Shown: one piece after another, positions 1-10,999 of the stretch
How the letters are laid out: each line of letters opens with the position of its first letter
Position numbering within the stretch: the first letter of the stretch is position 1
DNA from: Gnetum montanum
Lineage: Eukaryota; Streptophyta; Gnetopsida; Gnetales; Gnetaceae
Reading direction: 5' to 3'
NCBI GenBank assembly: GCA_015680685.1
Contig: MNCI01011128.1
Coordinates: 247 to 59,927 of the forward strand
DNA: 59,681 nucleotides
Translations under genes and position numbers: made by a program
The notes under the pieces: model-generated
Seen by the model: the letters and a program-made list of their open reading frames with translations, nothing else
The model's database searches: none
Told to the model about the DNA's origin: nothing

Positions 1-79
1 TGCCGTTCGTTGCCCGGTAAGGCATTAAACTGCCGTTCGCTCTCATGTTGCCTCACTTTCATGCATATGCACTAAAAGA

Positions 80-3000
80 ATGCCAAAAAGCCTAAAACGG
101 ACCCCACTATCTTACCAAACTCTCCGCTTATTGACAGGAATTTCCCTAATGGACGGCAATCACTTAACCAGTCCGTTGGTCATGAACGGACCATACGGTC
201 CAGTTGAAAGGAATATCGACGCGAGTCTCGTTGATGCAAGCTCGTCAGCAAACGGCACGATCATAGCCTCAACACAACAAACAGTTCAAGAATATGAGGG
301 AATGACAAAATCCCTCGACATTGAGGCCGAAAATATTACCGAAGATCCTCTAATCGAAACTCCTATAACTATGCCCAACGGGGAGGTCAAAGTCCTAAAG
401 TTAGGTGCGTTACTAGAACCATGTCTAGCTAAAGGTATAAAAAACATACTTCAAAATAATATAGAAGCATTCGCGTGGTCCTATGTAGACATGCCCGGGT
501 TAGACCCCCGTATCGTCCAGCACAACATAATCTTGGATCCAAAACTAAGGCCAATCAAGCAGAAAGCACGAAAGGTCAAACCCGAAGTAGCATTAGCTGT
601 TCGTAGTGAGATTACCAAGCTCTATCAAGCCGGTTTCATTAGGGCTGTTGACTATGCTGAATGGGTATCGAACATGGTTATAGTCCCAAAGAAGAATGGA
701 AGTATTCGTCTTTGCATTGACTTCCGGGACCTTAACGTAGCAACCATAAAAGATGACTTCCCCTTACCTAGCATCGATCAACTAGTTGATTCAACTGCTG
801 GGCATGCCCTGTTATCCTTTATGGATGGGTTCTCAGGATATAACCAGATACGTATCAATCCGGAACACCAGCTCCGAACTACTTTCATGACACCTTGGGG
901 AACCTTTTGCTATACAATGATGCCTTTTGGCCTCAAGAATGCTGGGGCCACATATCAACGAGCGATGACATATATTTTCAGTGATTATATATTACACTCG
1001 CTCAATGATTATGTAGACGACATAGTGGTCAAGTCAAAGTCGCCAGAACAACACGTGCAGGATCTCGACTTAGTGCTAAAACGTTGTCTAAAATACGAAT
1101 TAAGGCTCAATCCGAAGAAATGCGTTTTCGGCGTTAAAACAGGCAAAATGCTTGGATTCGTAGCCTCAGAGGCAGGGATACGGGTAGACCCCGATAAAGT
1201 TAAGGCCATTATGAACCTAAAGCCACCTAGCAATCTAACCGAACTCCGAGGGCTCCAAGGGCGGTTGCAGTTCATTAGAAGATTCATAGAAAATTTGACT
1301 GGAAAACTTACACCTATGAACCACCTATTACGTAAAAACGCTCGCTTTGAATGGACATCGCAGTGCCAAGAAGCATTTGACAACGTCAAAACGGCGCTCG
1401 CTCGGTTACCTACCGTATTCCCGCCCAAGAACGATAGGCCGTTTTATATCTACTTGGCAACATCAGAATCATCGATCGCATCTATGTTGTGCCAAAAACG
1501 GGATGACGGGATTGAGGTGCCTGTATACTATCTGAGTCATGCAATGGTTGCCCACGAAAAGAGATATAACGATGTAGAAAAGTCATGCTTAGCTTTGGTT
1601 TTCGCCTTAAAGAAATGGCGGCATTATCTTTTCCAAAATCAAGTTAACATAATTTGTAAAGATAATGTGCTCAGGGCCATAACCGGAAACATTTATGAGT
1701 CAAGCAGGATAGCCCGCTGGAAGGCAATCATAGCTGAGTTTGATCTGCACTATGTAGCACAATCGTCAGTAAAGGGTCAAGCCATAGCAAATCAAATGAC
1801 CGCATCGCCAACGCACGATCCAGGTACGATAGAACCCGAATTCCCAGACGAGAATGTAAACACAATAGACGCGGTGCCAGACGACTACGAGGCAGTTCTA
1901 AACTTCGACGGAGCATCCACCTCCCGAGGAGGAAGCGCTGCCGCTATAGTCACGTACCCCTCTGGAGAAATTAAGCCTTTCGCCTATCGCTTCGATTTTC
2001 ATTGCACCAATAACATAGCAGAGTACGAGGGTCTCCTCAGAGGTCTCGCAGCCACATTAGCCTTGGACATTACGAGGCTCGTAGTCAAAGGGGATTCACA
2101 ACTGGTTGTAAACCAAGTCACAGGTGTCTATGCATGCAAAGCACAACATCTACAACCATACTGTGATTTGGCTAAGCACCTGCTTAAACAATTCGGAAAG
2201 GTTGACGTCCAACATATCCCTAGGAACGATAATACCATTGCGGACGCCTTAGCAACCTTAGCTCTGAACATATCCCCTGACACGTTCCATGCACTACCAA
2301 GCTCCGTGACCAGTTGTGCCGAACCCATAACCAACACTCTCGACGCGCTTCCAATCGCATCTGTCAGTACAACACACGCTAATGAATGGTATGATGACGT
2401 AAAGGAATACCTTCTGCGCGGTGAAGCACCACAACACTTAACCAACGCACAAAAAGATGCAGTACGTAAACGTTCTAGGCAGTACATGTTAATAGGGGAT
2501 ACATTGTGCCGTCGGTCCTATGAAGGCATATTACTAACATGCGTCAATAGAGCTGATGCCCAAACAATTGTCGGACAAGTGCATGCTGGAATATGTGGGG
2601 GACACATTGCACCAAAGGCAATGGCTACTAAAATAAGGCGCCTAGGATACTATTGGCCGCACATGGAGTACGACTGTCAGTCCAAGGTCAAAACATGTAA
2701 TATCTGTCAAAAACATGGTAATTTAATACACATACCGCCCAACGAGTTGCACACAACACAGATAACATGGCCTTTTCAGAAATGGGGATTGGATCTCATC
2801 GGCCCAATAACACCCTCGTCTTCCGCAGGCCATAGTTTCATCATAACCGCAACAGAATACTTCACGAAATGGGTAGAAGCCATTCCCCTCCGAAAAACAA
2901 CATCTAAGCACGTGTGCAACTTCATCCTAGAAAACATTGTAACCCGCTTCGGCATCCCTTTAGCGATTATCACCGACAACGGACCGCAATTTAGTAGTGC

Positions 3001-3625
3001 CGAAACGAAAACCTTTTGCGATAGTCTGAAGATTAGGCATTCGTTCTCATCCCCTTACTACCCTCAGAGTAACGGGCAGGCAGAATCAACAAATAAAACA
3101 ATCATCACAGTACTCAAAAAGATGCTTGTCCAGAGCAAACGAAGATGGCATGAACAACTGGTGTATGCGTTATGGGCATACCGCACCACGCACCGGACCT
3201 CGACAGGTAAAACCCCGTATAGTCTTGTTTATGGTTCAGAAGCTGTTTTACCTCTAGAATTGCAGGTACCATCTCTAAGGATCACGCTCTCCGGTCTCCT
3301 TGACGACGAGCAAAACAATGATTTACGCATCATCGACCTAGACTCGGTGGAGGAGGAACGCGTGCGTACGCTCGATCAAATTGAATGGTATCAGAAACAA
3401 CAACGGCAAAGACATCGACATGACATTCATAAGCGTCCCATCAAAGAAGGAGACCTCGTACTTAAAGCTGTTCGAGAACACCCAGATAAATTCTCAGCCA
3501 ACTGGGAAGGACCTTACCTTGTTACTAAAGCATTCGACAACGGGGCATTTAAACTGGCCGACATGGATAGAAAAGAGTTGGCAAATCCAACCAATCATCT
3601 GTTCCTCAAACCATTCTACACATGA
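80..3625 (+). CDS. pol: Tat-lineage Ty3/gypsy Pol: RT, RNase H, second RNase H, integrase
   Basis: An open frame of 1,181 codons encodes the replication and integration part of a Ty3/gypsy polyprotein; gag and protease must lie upstream of the window. The reverse transcriptase has SFMDGFSG (catalytic Asp about residue 249) and YVDD at 311-314. The native RNase H that follows is recognisable but its usual catalytic Asp positions read as LATSES and KDNV. A second RNase H of the archaeal type follows with apparently complete acidic residues: NFDGAS (D610), AEYEG (E648), KGDSQ (D672) and TIADALA. Integrase has an N-terminal His/Cys zinc region (HAGICGGH, then CNICQ), the catalytic triad D905, D966, E1002 with 35-residue D-to-E spacing, and a C-terminal GPY/F-like WEGPY. 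The dual RNase H is the signature of the Tat lineage (Ogre/Retand relatives). No stop or frameshift is seen, so the copy looks young. The first Met is assumed; the same frame is open from about position 29. Confidence 0.95.
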   Translation: MPKSLKRTPLSYQTLRLLTGISLMDGNHLTSPLVMNGPYGPVERNIDASLVDASSSANGTIIASTQQTVQEYEGMTKSLDIEAENITEDPLIETPITMPNGEVKVLKLGALLEPCLAKGIKNILQNNIEAFAWSYVDMPGLDPRIVQHNIILDPKLRPIKQKARKVKPEVALAVRSEITKLYQAGFIRAVDYAEWVSNMVIVPKKNGSIRLCIDFRDLNVATIKDDFPLPSIDQLVDSTAGHALLSFMDGFSGYNQIRINPEHQLRTTFMTPWGTFCYTMMPFGLKNAGATYQRAMTYIFSDYILHSLNDYVDDIVVKSKSPEQHVQDLDLVLKRCLKYELRLNPKKCVFGVKTGKMLGFVASEAGIRVDPDKVKAIMNLKPPSNLTELRGLQGRLQFIRRFIENLTGKLTPMNHLLRKNARFEWTSQCQEAFDNVKTALARLPTVFPPKNDRPFYIYLATSESSIASMLCQKRDDGIEVPVYYLSHAMVAHEKRYNDVEKSCLALVFALKKWRHYLFQNQVNIICKDNVLRAITGNIYESSRIARWKAIIAEFDLHYVAQSSVKGQAIANQMTASPTHDPGTIEPEFPDENVNTIDAVPDDYEAVLNFDGASTSRGGSAAAIVTYPSGEIKPFAYRFDFHCTNNIAEYEGLLRGLAATLALDITRLVVKGDSQLVVNQVTGVYACKAQHLQPYCDLAKHLLKQFGKVDVQHIPRNDNTIADALATLALNISPDTFHALPSSVTSCAEPITNTLDALPIASVSTTHANEWYDDVKEYLLRGEAPQHLTNAQKDAVRKRSRQYMLIGDTLCRRSYEGILLTCVNRADAQTIVGQVHAGICGGHIAPKAMATKIRRLGYYWPHMEYDCQSKVKTCNICQKHGNLIHIPPNELHTTQITWPFQKWGLDLIGPITPSSSAGHSFIITATEYFTKWVEAIPLRKTTSKHVCNFILENIVTRFGIPLAIITDNGPQFSSAETKTFCDSLKIRHSFSSPYYPQSNGQAESTNKTIITVLKKMLVQSKRRWHEQLVYALWAYRTTHRTSTGKTPYSLVYGSEAVLPLELQVPSLRITLSGLLDDEQNNDLRIIDLDSVEEERVRTLDQIEWYQKQQRQRHRHDIHKRPIKEGDLVLKAVREHPDKFSANWEGPYLVTKAFDNGAFKLADMDRKELANPTNHLFLKPFYT

Positions 3626-3650
3626 ATTCGGACTCAGGTAAACCACACCA

Positions 3651-4534
3651 CAGTCCTGGATCATGACTTAAAACTGATACCACAGAACAGTCCTGGATCA
3701 TGACTCAAAACTGATACCACAGAACAGTCCTGGATCATGACTTAAAACTGATACCACAGAACAGTCCTGGATCATGACTTAAAACTGATACCACAGAACA
3801 GTCCTGGATCATGACTTAAAACTGATACCACAGAACAGTCCTGGATCATGACTTAAAACTGATACCACAGAACAGTCCTGGATCATGACTTAAAACTGAT
3901 ACCACAGAACAGTCCTGGATCATGACTTAAAACTGATACCACAGAACAGTCCTGGATCATGACTTAAAACTGATACCACAGAACAGTCCTGGATCATGAC
4001 TTAAAACTGATACCACAGAACAGTCCTGGATCATGACTTAAAACTGATACCACAGAACAGTCCTGGATCATGACTTAAAACTGATACCACAGAACAGTCC
4101 TGGATCATGACTTAAAACTGATACCACAGAACAGTCCTGGATCATGACTTAAAACTGATACCACAGAACAGTCCTGGATCATGACTTAAAACTGATACCA
4201 CAGAACAGTCCTGGATCATGACTTAAAACTGATACCACAGAACAGTCCTGGATCATGACTTAAAACTGATACCACAGAACAGTCCTGGATCATGACTTAA
4301 AACTGATACCACAGAACAGTCCTGGATCATGACTTAAAACTGATACCACAGAACAGTCCTGGATCATGACTTAAAACTGATACCACAGAACAGTCCTGGA
4401 TCATGACTTAAAACTGATACCACAGAACAGTCCTGGATCATGACTTAAAACTGATACCACAGAACAGTCCTGGATCATGACTTAAAACTGATACCACAGA
4501 ACAGTCCTGGATCATGACTTAAAACTGATACCAC
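3651..4534 (+). repeat. 37-bp tandem array, 24 copies, in the 3' UTR of the Tat-like element
   Basis: CAGTCCTGGATC starts at 3651 and recurs exactly every 37 bases up to 4502, giving 24 units. Units are nearly identical; one variant (T to C) is visible in the second unit. The array begins 26 bases after the pol stop codon and ends before the predicted LTR. Tandem repeats at this position are a known property of Tat/Ogre-type elements and can seed satellite DNA. Confidence 0.97.
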
Positions 4535-5184
4535 CAAGTCCGCTAAGACTATAACCTAGCTCGCCTCTTCGGGGTCCGCCAAGACTCAAAACTGGCAATA
4601 TAAAGTCCGCCACGACTTTAAACGGGCATTGTCCAACAGGTTATGACAGAAAAAAAACCCACGATAGTCCGCTAAGACTATAAACTGGTGTGTTCATCTC
4701 CAGCTCCTCATTCCACAGCCACATTCATCCATCAGAATCATCGCATCCCCCGTCGTCGACTCCAACATTCAGAATCGTCCGAATAATTTGGTTCACTGGC
4801 AGCTGGCTAAATCTAAGCTCTCTAATTCACTTGTGGTTTTCTTGTCTCTTTGAAGTTGCCTTTGCAGGATGACGCCCAGGAGTTCTCGTACGAGGTGGCG
4901 CTTCATCATAAGTAGCAAGATGAGCCAAGGTCCATTTGTTCATCTGGCAAGGCTAAATCGAATCCTTGACCTGCACATTCCCACTCCCCGAAAACCTGAT
5001 ATCCGTCTACCAAACCATCGCATGCTGCGAAACGTTCCAGCAAACGGAACACACGCGACACAAGACTCGTACATGAATACAAGACCAAATCTCAAAAAAA
5101 AAAAAAAAAAAAAAGAGAGCCCATCCAAAGAATCCCACCACATGGTTTTGGCTCTCCGCCAACGGTTTCCCCAAAGAAGGGGAC
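4535..5184 (+). other. Rest of the 3' UTR: decayed repeat units, an A tract and a polypurine tract
   Basis: Diverged units related to the 37-bp repeat continue to about 4686, recognisable as AGTCCGCYAAGACT followed by TAAACTGG. A run of 21 A lies at 5094-5114. A purine-rich stretch, AAAGAAGGGGA (about 5173-5183), sits just before a TG and is the best candidate for the polypurine tract that primes plus-strand synthesis. No coding region is supported; short open frames here look accidental. Confidence 0.5.
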
Positions 5185-5627
5185 TGTTCCCCCAAAGAAT
5201 GCAAAACATAACCCCGTGGCTTTAGTAATGATAATTAGTTCTCCTAAGAAACCATTAGGAGCATCGTTCCACCAAAGGGCACACACGGCATACTTGAATT
5301 CCGAGTCTATCAAAAGATGGCTATCAACAAGGACCGGCCCCCCCCATACCTAAATACCTCCTTTTCCGGAATGATCCCACGGACAGCGACCAATCCCCAT
5401 GATCCCGCCCTTCTCATCAGTTCCCAATCTCGCCCTTTCAAATCCCATTTACCATCGAACACAGTACGATGAGGTCTGGCCAGATGACAGGGAATAAGGC
5501 TTTTATCATGCTGCTTGCGGTGTTTTGCGCTTCTTTGTCGACGCTTCTCGGGTCAATTCCTCCAAGCGCCAACAAAGAGGGGCCAATGAAACACCACAAA
5601 AATTTTCTAAGTGTTGTCCCGGCGTAC

Positions 5628-5945
5628 ATGCCCAGCGTACACGCCCAGCGTGCACGCCCAGCGTTCACGCCCAGCATTCACACCCAGCGTACGGCAGGGA
5701 CGCTCGACGACAGGGTTTCCAAGGGCAACATAAAGGTTACGCCAGAGAGCAAGGATTGAAGCAAGTGGACAATCTGTCGGCGTCTACGCCCGGTGTTTAC
5801 GCCCGGCGTATACGCCCAGCGTGTACGCCCCAGCGTATACGCCCAGCGTGTACGCCCCAGCGTACACGCCAGCATGTAATGTTTACGCCTGGCGTGTACA
5901 CCCAGCGTATACGCCAGCTTGTAATGTATATGCCCAGCGTATCCT
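5628..5945. repeat. Short-period dyad array (core ACGC-CCA-GCGT) in U3
   Basis: Two clusters (about 5628-5692 and 5790-5945) repeat a 13-14 base unit such as CACGCCCAGCGTG. The core is an inverted repeat, ACGC and GCGT separated by three bases, so it reads nearly the same on both strands. More than a dozen copies are visible. They end about 75 bases before the TATA box, where an LTR enhancer would be expected. Confidence 0.8.
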
Positions 5946-6019
5946 GAGTTTCTAATTTGTAACGCCCGGTCTATACGCCACGTGTCGATTCGGTCCGATA
6001 TTCCCGGTAACCCTACCTC

Positions 6020-6027
6020 TATAAATA
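6020..6027 (+). promoter_or_regulatory. TATA box of the Tat-like LTR
   Basis: TATAAATA in the context CTCTATAAATAGCC matches the plant TATA consensus. It lies between the U3 dyad array and the downstream repeats, consistent with the LTR promoter. Transcription would start about 30 bases downstream. Confidence 0.7.
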
Positions 6028-6109
6028 GCCCGTTGCTCCGTATTCACGAGGCGGCGAAAAAATTCACCAGAGAGCCGACGCAGAGCAATTACGCTGCTGA
6101 AACCCTCTA

Positions 6110-6600
6110 CTCCCATGCTGCACGCTGTACGCTGCACGCTGCACGCCGCACGCTACACGCTCCATGCTGTACGCTGCATACTGAACTCAGTCCACGCCTC
6201 GCCCACCGTGTCCGCCGACTACATCCTTCCGTTCACCGGGGCTTTACGTCCGCCTTGTGTCCCCCACACAACTGCGTTAGACCGGTGCACAAAACTTTAA
6301 TTCCATGATTTATTGTTTGCATTTACAGCAATTTCTTCTTACAGTTTTATGTTAATTTCGCCCACTGTTCACGCCATTTTACGCCCCGCACCCATTCACT
6401 GTTTACGTTGTCACGCCTGCACGCTCACGCTGTGTACTTTTCACTGTTTACGCCGTCACGCCTGTACGCTCACGCTGTACACATTTCAGTTTACGCTGTC
6501 ACATTCACACGCCCGCTCCATAGTCACTTCTGTTTACGCTGTGCACGCCGTGTACGCCCGATCCGTTGCTTACGCCCTGTTTACGTATAACCCAGCGTAT
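6110..6600. repeat. GC-rich short repeats downstream of the LTR TATA box
   Basis: About 6110-6185 repeats CACGCTGTA/CACGCTGCA-type units of 9-10 bases. About 6397-6486 contains two copies of a 45-base unit beginning CACTGTTTACG. Related CACGC/TACGC words continue to about 6600. This would be R/U5 of the LTR; short open frames across it are byproducts of the repeats. Confidence 0.6.
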
Positions 6601-6840
6601 AACGCTTCGGCGGCGCTCGGGGAAGTCCTCGTTTGATCCGCGTGCGGACCATTCGAGGCACTCTGCCTTCGTCCCTTCCAGCTTGCCCTCAAGCGGAGGC
6701 AGGGTCAACTGTGCTCATCCGCATCCCCTTCGGTGCTCGTCACGTTCCAGCCTCGCACCGAAGGGGATAAGGCAATCTAGTTGGATCGCAATCATGGTTT
6801 CAAGCATCAAAATAAAGATGATAGGCGTTAGCGTGAAGCA

Positions 6841-8735
6841 AGTTCTCCTTCTTCTTCCCCTTCATCATCATCATCTTCTTCTTCATTTGGTTTAGATCAT
6901 GGCTGCAAAAGAAATAACCGTGATGGAGGTGACCAATGGGACCAGAATAATAGAAGGGACCATTGGGACAATCGTGACCAAAGACATGGGCAATCTAGAG
7001 AGATCCATCATCAAGAAAGAAAGGCTAGTAGGGAACATCGTAGCACCATCATCATGGCCTTGATGAACCTCTACTTGCTACTTGGGGCATGTAAAATATT
7101 GCAAAGGCTATGAGGATTCCAACAAAGCATGTGAAGGATAGTAGAATAAAGAGGCTAGATATGAACAACATCCCTCAGTTCAAGAGAGGATATGATGCTG
7201 ATTCACAAAATCATCTCTAGGCCTTCCAAGATGCATGTGCCTTGCAAACAATTAAGAATGAATGGCAAAATCTAAAGTTATTTCCAAGGACACTCATAAA
7301 GGAAGTAGAAAATTGGTATCGATCCTTGGAACCAGAATCAATTAGACAATGGAGTACGATGTTGGAATTATTCAATGACAAATATCAAATGTACTCCAGA
7401 GTATCCAATCTAAGAAAATAAATTCAAGGGCAGAAACAAGGAAATCATGAGCCCTTGGATGCTGCTATTGGCCAATACTACTCTTTGTTGCATAGGTGTC
7501 CTAGCCATTACTACTCGCAACTTGATTAGCTTCGCCATATCATAGATGGGTTGCAATTTGAAATCAAGAAATCCCTTGGCATCTATGCCCAAGCGAGATT
7601 GAAAAATTTAAGTGTCCATTGGATTCAAAAAGTAATTGAGCAAGTAGCCAAGGAGGAGGGAGAGTTGAGAAAACATGAAAGTGTAGAAGAATACAATAGA
7701 GATCCTTCTATTCAGAAAAAGGGGGTTATATTTTGTGACAGTGAGGATGAATTCACCAAAGATGAGGTGGTTAATTAGAAAACCTTACCATTCTAGAAAT
7801 TACAATCAGAAATTATGACTAAGGTTGATCAATTATGGGACTCCATGGACAATAGGTTTCAAGCTGTTTTAAAAATTGTTGAAGAGTCCAAGGAGCAAGG
7901 TGGTGAGTGAGAGCATCAGAGACATAAGGAAGCTAAATGTGCCAAATCTAAGCGTAAAGGTAAAATGGCTACAATAGAGATGGTTGTGGATAGTGATTTA
8001 GATGATGATGGTGGGTGTGATGTTTGCCAGTATGAACATCCTAAGGAATGTTGTCTAGTTTTATCACACTTGTAGGAATCTAGGGTGTATGCATTACATC
8101 CACGAATTGCACAAAGGCAAACACCCAAAAGATTGCCTTATCCACAAGGCAATCCTCGACAATTCCACCAACCACAGCAATACTATCCAACTAGAACTCC
8201 TCCACAACCCTATGAATTGTACTAATAGTGGCAACAATCACAATCATGGGCATTGCCACCTCCAAGATAGCAATACCCTTACCAACAACCATATCTCTAC
8301 GATTACTATGTTCAGCAACCTTCATCTTTGAGAGACTCCTCTAGTCATGTTGCTGCTTACCAACCTCACCACTATCCTCCTAAAACATACCAATCACCCT
8401 ATCCAAGGAGGGATACCACATACTACCCTCATGTACCTCCTATCCCTACACCTACTCCTCCACCTCCTGCACAACTAGCACCTACTCCGTTCATGTAGGG
8501 TGAATTTCCTACACAACCACAGCAAAGGAACACTACGAGGGTAGTTAACCTGCAATCAGTTAACCCATCCAGTGGGTCAGAACCACAAACAAAGAAAAGA
8601 TCCTTCTTTTGGCCTCACAGTCCACCAAAGCCCTCAAATACATTAGTGGTTGGTAACCCTACTCCTCCAACTTCCTCTGCTTCCTCTCTATCTGAGTCCC
8701 CTTCAAACCAAAATCCTTCTTGAATCCATACTATA
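6841..8735 (+). pseudogene. gag: Athila-like gag remnant
   Basis: Interrupted translation matches the open gag at 34232-37603. Shared stretches include a Ser/His-rich segment (about 6845-6890), the capsid core with NNIPQF and WYRSLEPES (about 7165-7340), SNLRK, and a short Cys/His cluster CDVCQYEH (about 8010-8040). A Pro/Gln-rich C-terminal part continues to about 8700. Several in-frame stops replace Gln codons. Capsid and RNA packaging would be its normal role; this copy cannot make a full protein. Confidence 0.85.
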
Positions 8736-9230
8736 ATGCTGACACATGCTATGTCTAATTGGATTCGAGCTAGTAACCTACCTAGAAAATTAGCTAATCC
8801 CAAGAGTCCCCTAGTTTACTTGCAAATTTTTGGGAATGAGCCTTGTAAAGCTCTTCTTGACTCTAGTTCCAATGTTAATCTAATCTCGTATGAGAAGTAC
8901 ACAATGTGGAACCTTCCTCCTTTGAAGAAGAGCAACATTTGGCTAGAACTGGTAAACTAGTCCATCACTATTCCATTGGGACTAGTTGAAAACATCGTCA
9001 TCACCGTTTGTGGGTGGTCATATCCCACTAATTTCCTAGTAATCAATGTGGAGAACTGGAAGGGGGAGTTTTCAATTATTATGGGAAGGATGTGGCTAAG
9101 CACTGTTGATGCCAAAATGGGCATTAAAGATCTTTCCTTAGAGATATCAAAAGAAAATGAATTTGGAGAGATCAAGAAGAAGAGAGTTCCATGTGTTGCA
9201 TATAGTGATTCAGGGTGCCATTGTGTGTAG
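8736..9230 (+). pseudogene. Athila-like aspartic protease remnant
   Basis: Follows gag in a conserved order. The active-site motif is ALLDSSSNVNLIS, against ALLDSGSGVNLIS in the intact copy at 34232-37603, so the catalytic Asp is kept but the Gly of D-S/T-G is lost. Further conserved blocks are WNLPPLKKSNI, CGWSYP and IIMGRMWLST. One in-frame stop (near 8960) splits the domain. It would cleave the polyprotein in an active element. Confidence 0.85.
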
Positions 9231-9529
9231 AAGTTATAGTCAGTAAAGTAAACATCTATCTCTACATGCAAGCAATGTGCACTAGAAGCTAATATCTAGA
9301 GATGTCTGTAAGCAGTAGCCATAAAACAAGAGGGCACCCAGTGGCTAACAGCTAATACTAGCAGTAGTACATTATGCATGGAACTAACTGAGGGCCTAAT
9401 GTACAAGTACGTTGCAAGTATGGATGAACTTGAGCAAGTTCACCACCAGTTCTCTGAAGGAGCAAATGATGATGTCAATTAGAGTGAGCTGGAAATTCCT
9501 GACAATTTTAAATAAGAGCCCCTTGAATT

Positions 9530-10995
9530 AAAGACACTACCAGTTGGAATGAAGTATGTATTTTTGAAAAATGGAAGGCCGGTTATCATAATGGCAAGCT
9601 TGCTACAGAACAGAAGAAAAAGTTGATAAAATTTGTAGCAAAGTGGTTAGTAGCCTTTGATTGGTCATATTTGAAACTCACAGGGATAGATCCAAGAACA
9701 TGTTAGCACCAGATATACACTGACCTCATCACTAAGTCAAAATGATAGCTGCAGTGATGTTTGAATCCCAAATTAAAGTAGATTGTCAAAGAGGAGATTG
9801 AACAACTCCTCAAGGTGGGATTCATCTACCCTATCGTAGATAGTGAGTGGGTCAGCCCACTCATGATTATACCAAAGAAAGGAGGCAAATGACAAGTGTG
9901 CATTGATTTTCGGCTACTCAACATGGCAACTTTCAAAAATCATTTTCCGTTGCCTTTCGTCGACTAAGTTCTACACATGATTTCTAGGCATTGTTATTAT
10001 AGCTTTCTTGAAGGTTATAGTGGCTATAACCAAATCTGGATTTCACCAAAGGACCAAGCAAAGACAACTTTCACAAGTCCTTTGTGGAGTTTTTCTTATC
10101 GACAAATGTCATTTGGTCTATGTAATGCCCCAGCCACATTTCAATGATTAGTTCTTAGCATTTTTCAACAATAGATTAGTAGCGAGGTAGAAGTCTTTAT
10201 GGATGATTTTTCTACTTATGAAGCTACGTTCGAGCAAGCCCTAGACCGTCTTGAGCAAGTGTTGAAGAGATGTGTCAAAACAAACCTTTGGCTCAATTGG
10301 CAAAAGAGCCATCTTATGGTCCAAGAAAGCACATTTTTGGGGCATCACATCTCAAAATTAGGAATCGAGGTGGACCTTGAAAAAATAAGGGACATCCAAG
10401 GAATAACTTGTCAACCTGAAACAGTCAAAGAAGTTAGGTCATTCATTGGTCATATTGGCTATTACCAGTGATTCATCGAGAATTTTTCCAAAATCACCAA
10501 GCCATTGGTAGAATTGATAAAAAAGGATGCATCGTTCATCTGGACCCCTACATGTGAATCAGCATTTCAACAATTGAAGCAAAAGCTTGTTGAAACTCCC
10601 ATTCTTCAAGCACTAGATTATTCTAGACCATTTCATGTGATCACTGATGCATCAAATTATGCTTTGGGGGTAGTGCTTACATAGATGGATAATAAAAAAT
10701 GTTCATATTACATTCATTGTGCAAGCTAGAGCATTGCAGGTGCACAACTAAACTACACCACCACAGAAAAGGAGTTGATCGCAGTGGTGTTTGCTTTAGA
10801 GAAGTTTAGGTACTATGTGTTGGCTATAAAGTGTTTGTGCACATAGATCATAGTGCCATCAAATTTCTAATGGACAAATCAATGGTGAGCACCCATGTCA
10901 TACGATGGCTCATGATTTTGTAGGAATTTGATCTCATGATGATAGATTGTAAAGGTGTGAAGAATTTGGTCATGAATCACTTATCATGACTAAGA
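9530..10995 (+). pseudogene. Athila-like reverse transcriptase and RNase H remnant
   Basis: Conserved RT blocks are visible through stops: EWVSPLMIIPKKGG, CIDFRLLN, FPLPFVD, GYSGYNQI, FGLCNAPATFQ, and the catalytic FMDD at about 10197-10208. The connection region reads FLGHHISKLGIEVD. RNase H follows with VITDASNYALGVVL, which keeps the first catalytic Asp, and TTTEKEL with its Glu. The word choice (FMDD, LGHHIS, GYSGYNQI) matches the Athila lineage. At least eight in-frame stops make it inactive. Confidence 0.88.
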
Positions 10996-10999
10996 TGGG

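Larger units (their letters stand above)
5185..6840 (+). mobile_element. Putative 3' LTR of the Tat-like element
   Basis: The start is placed at the TG after the polypurine candidate. The end is placed at GAAGCA, because gag sequence of the next Athila-like element resumes directly after it. The segment holds a TATA box at 6020-6027 and short GC-rich repeats on both sides of it, as expected for U3 followed by R/U5. The matching 5' LTR is outside the window, so neither boundary can be confirmed. If the model is right, the element is inserted in the gag region of the element at 6841-15234. Confidence 0.55.

Noticed and set aside
3651-4534. Tandem array considered as a centromeric satellite
   Set aside because: It is confined to the 3' UTR of one retroelement, is under 1 kb and has a 37-base unit; nothing here indicates a centromere.
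5628-5945. CRISPR-like array
   Set aside because: Units are 13-14 bases and directly adjoining with no unique spacers. The context is a plant LTR, and CRISPR arrays are not expected in a nuclear plant genome.
5525-6636. Open frames rich in HAQRT/CTPSV and LHAARCTLHA repeats
   Set aside because: Translations of the short GC-rich LTR repeats; periodic in all frames and without a domain.
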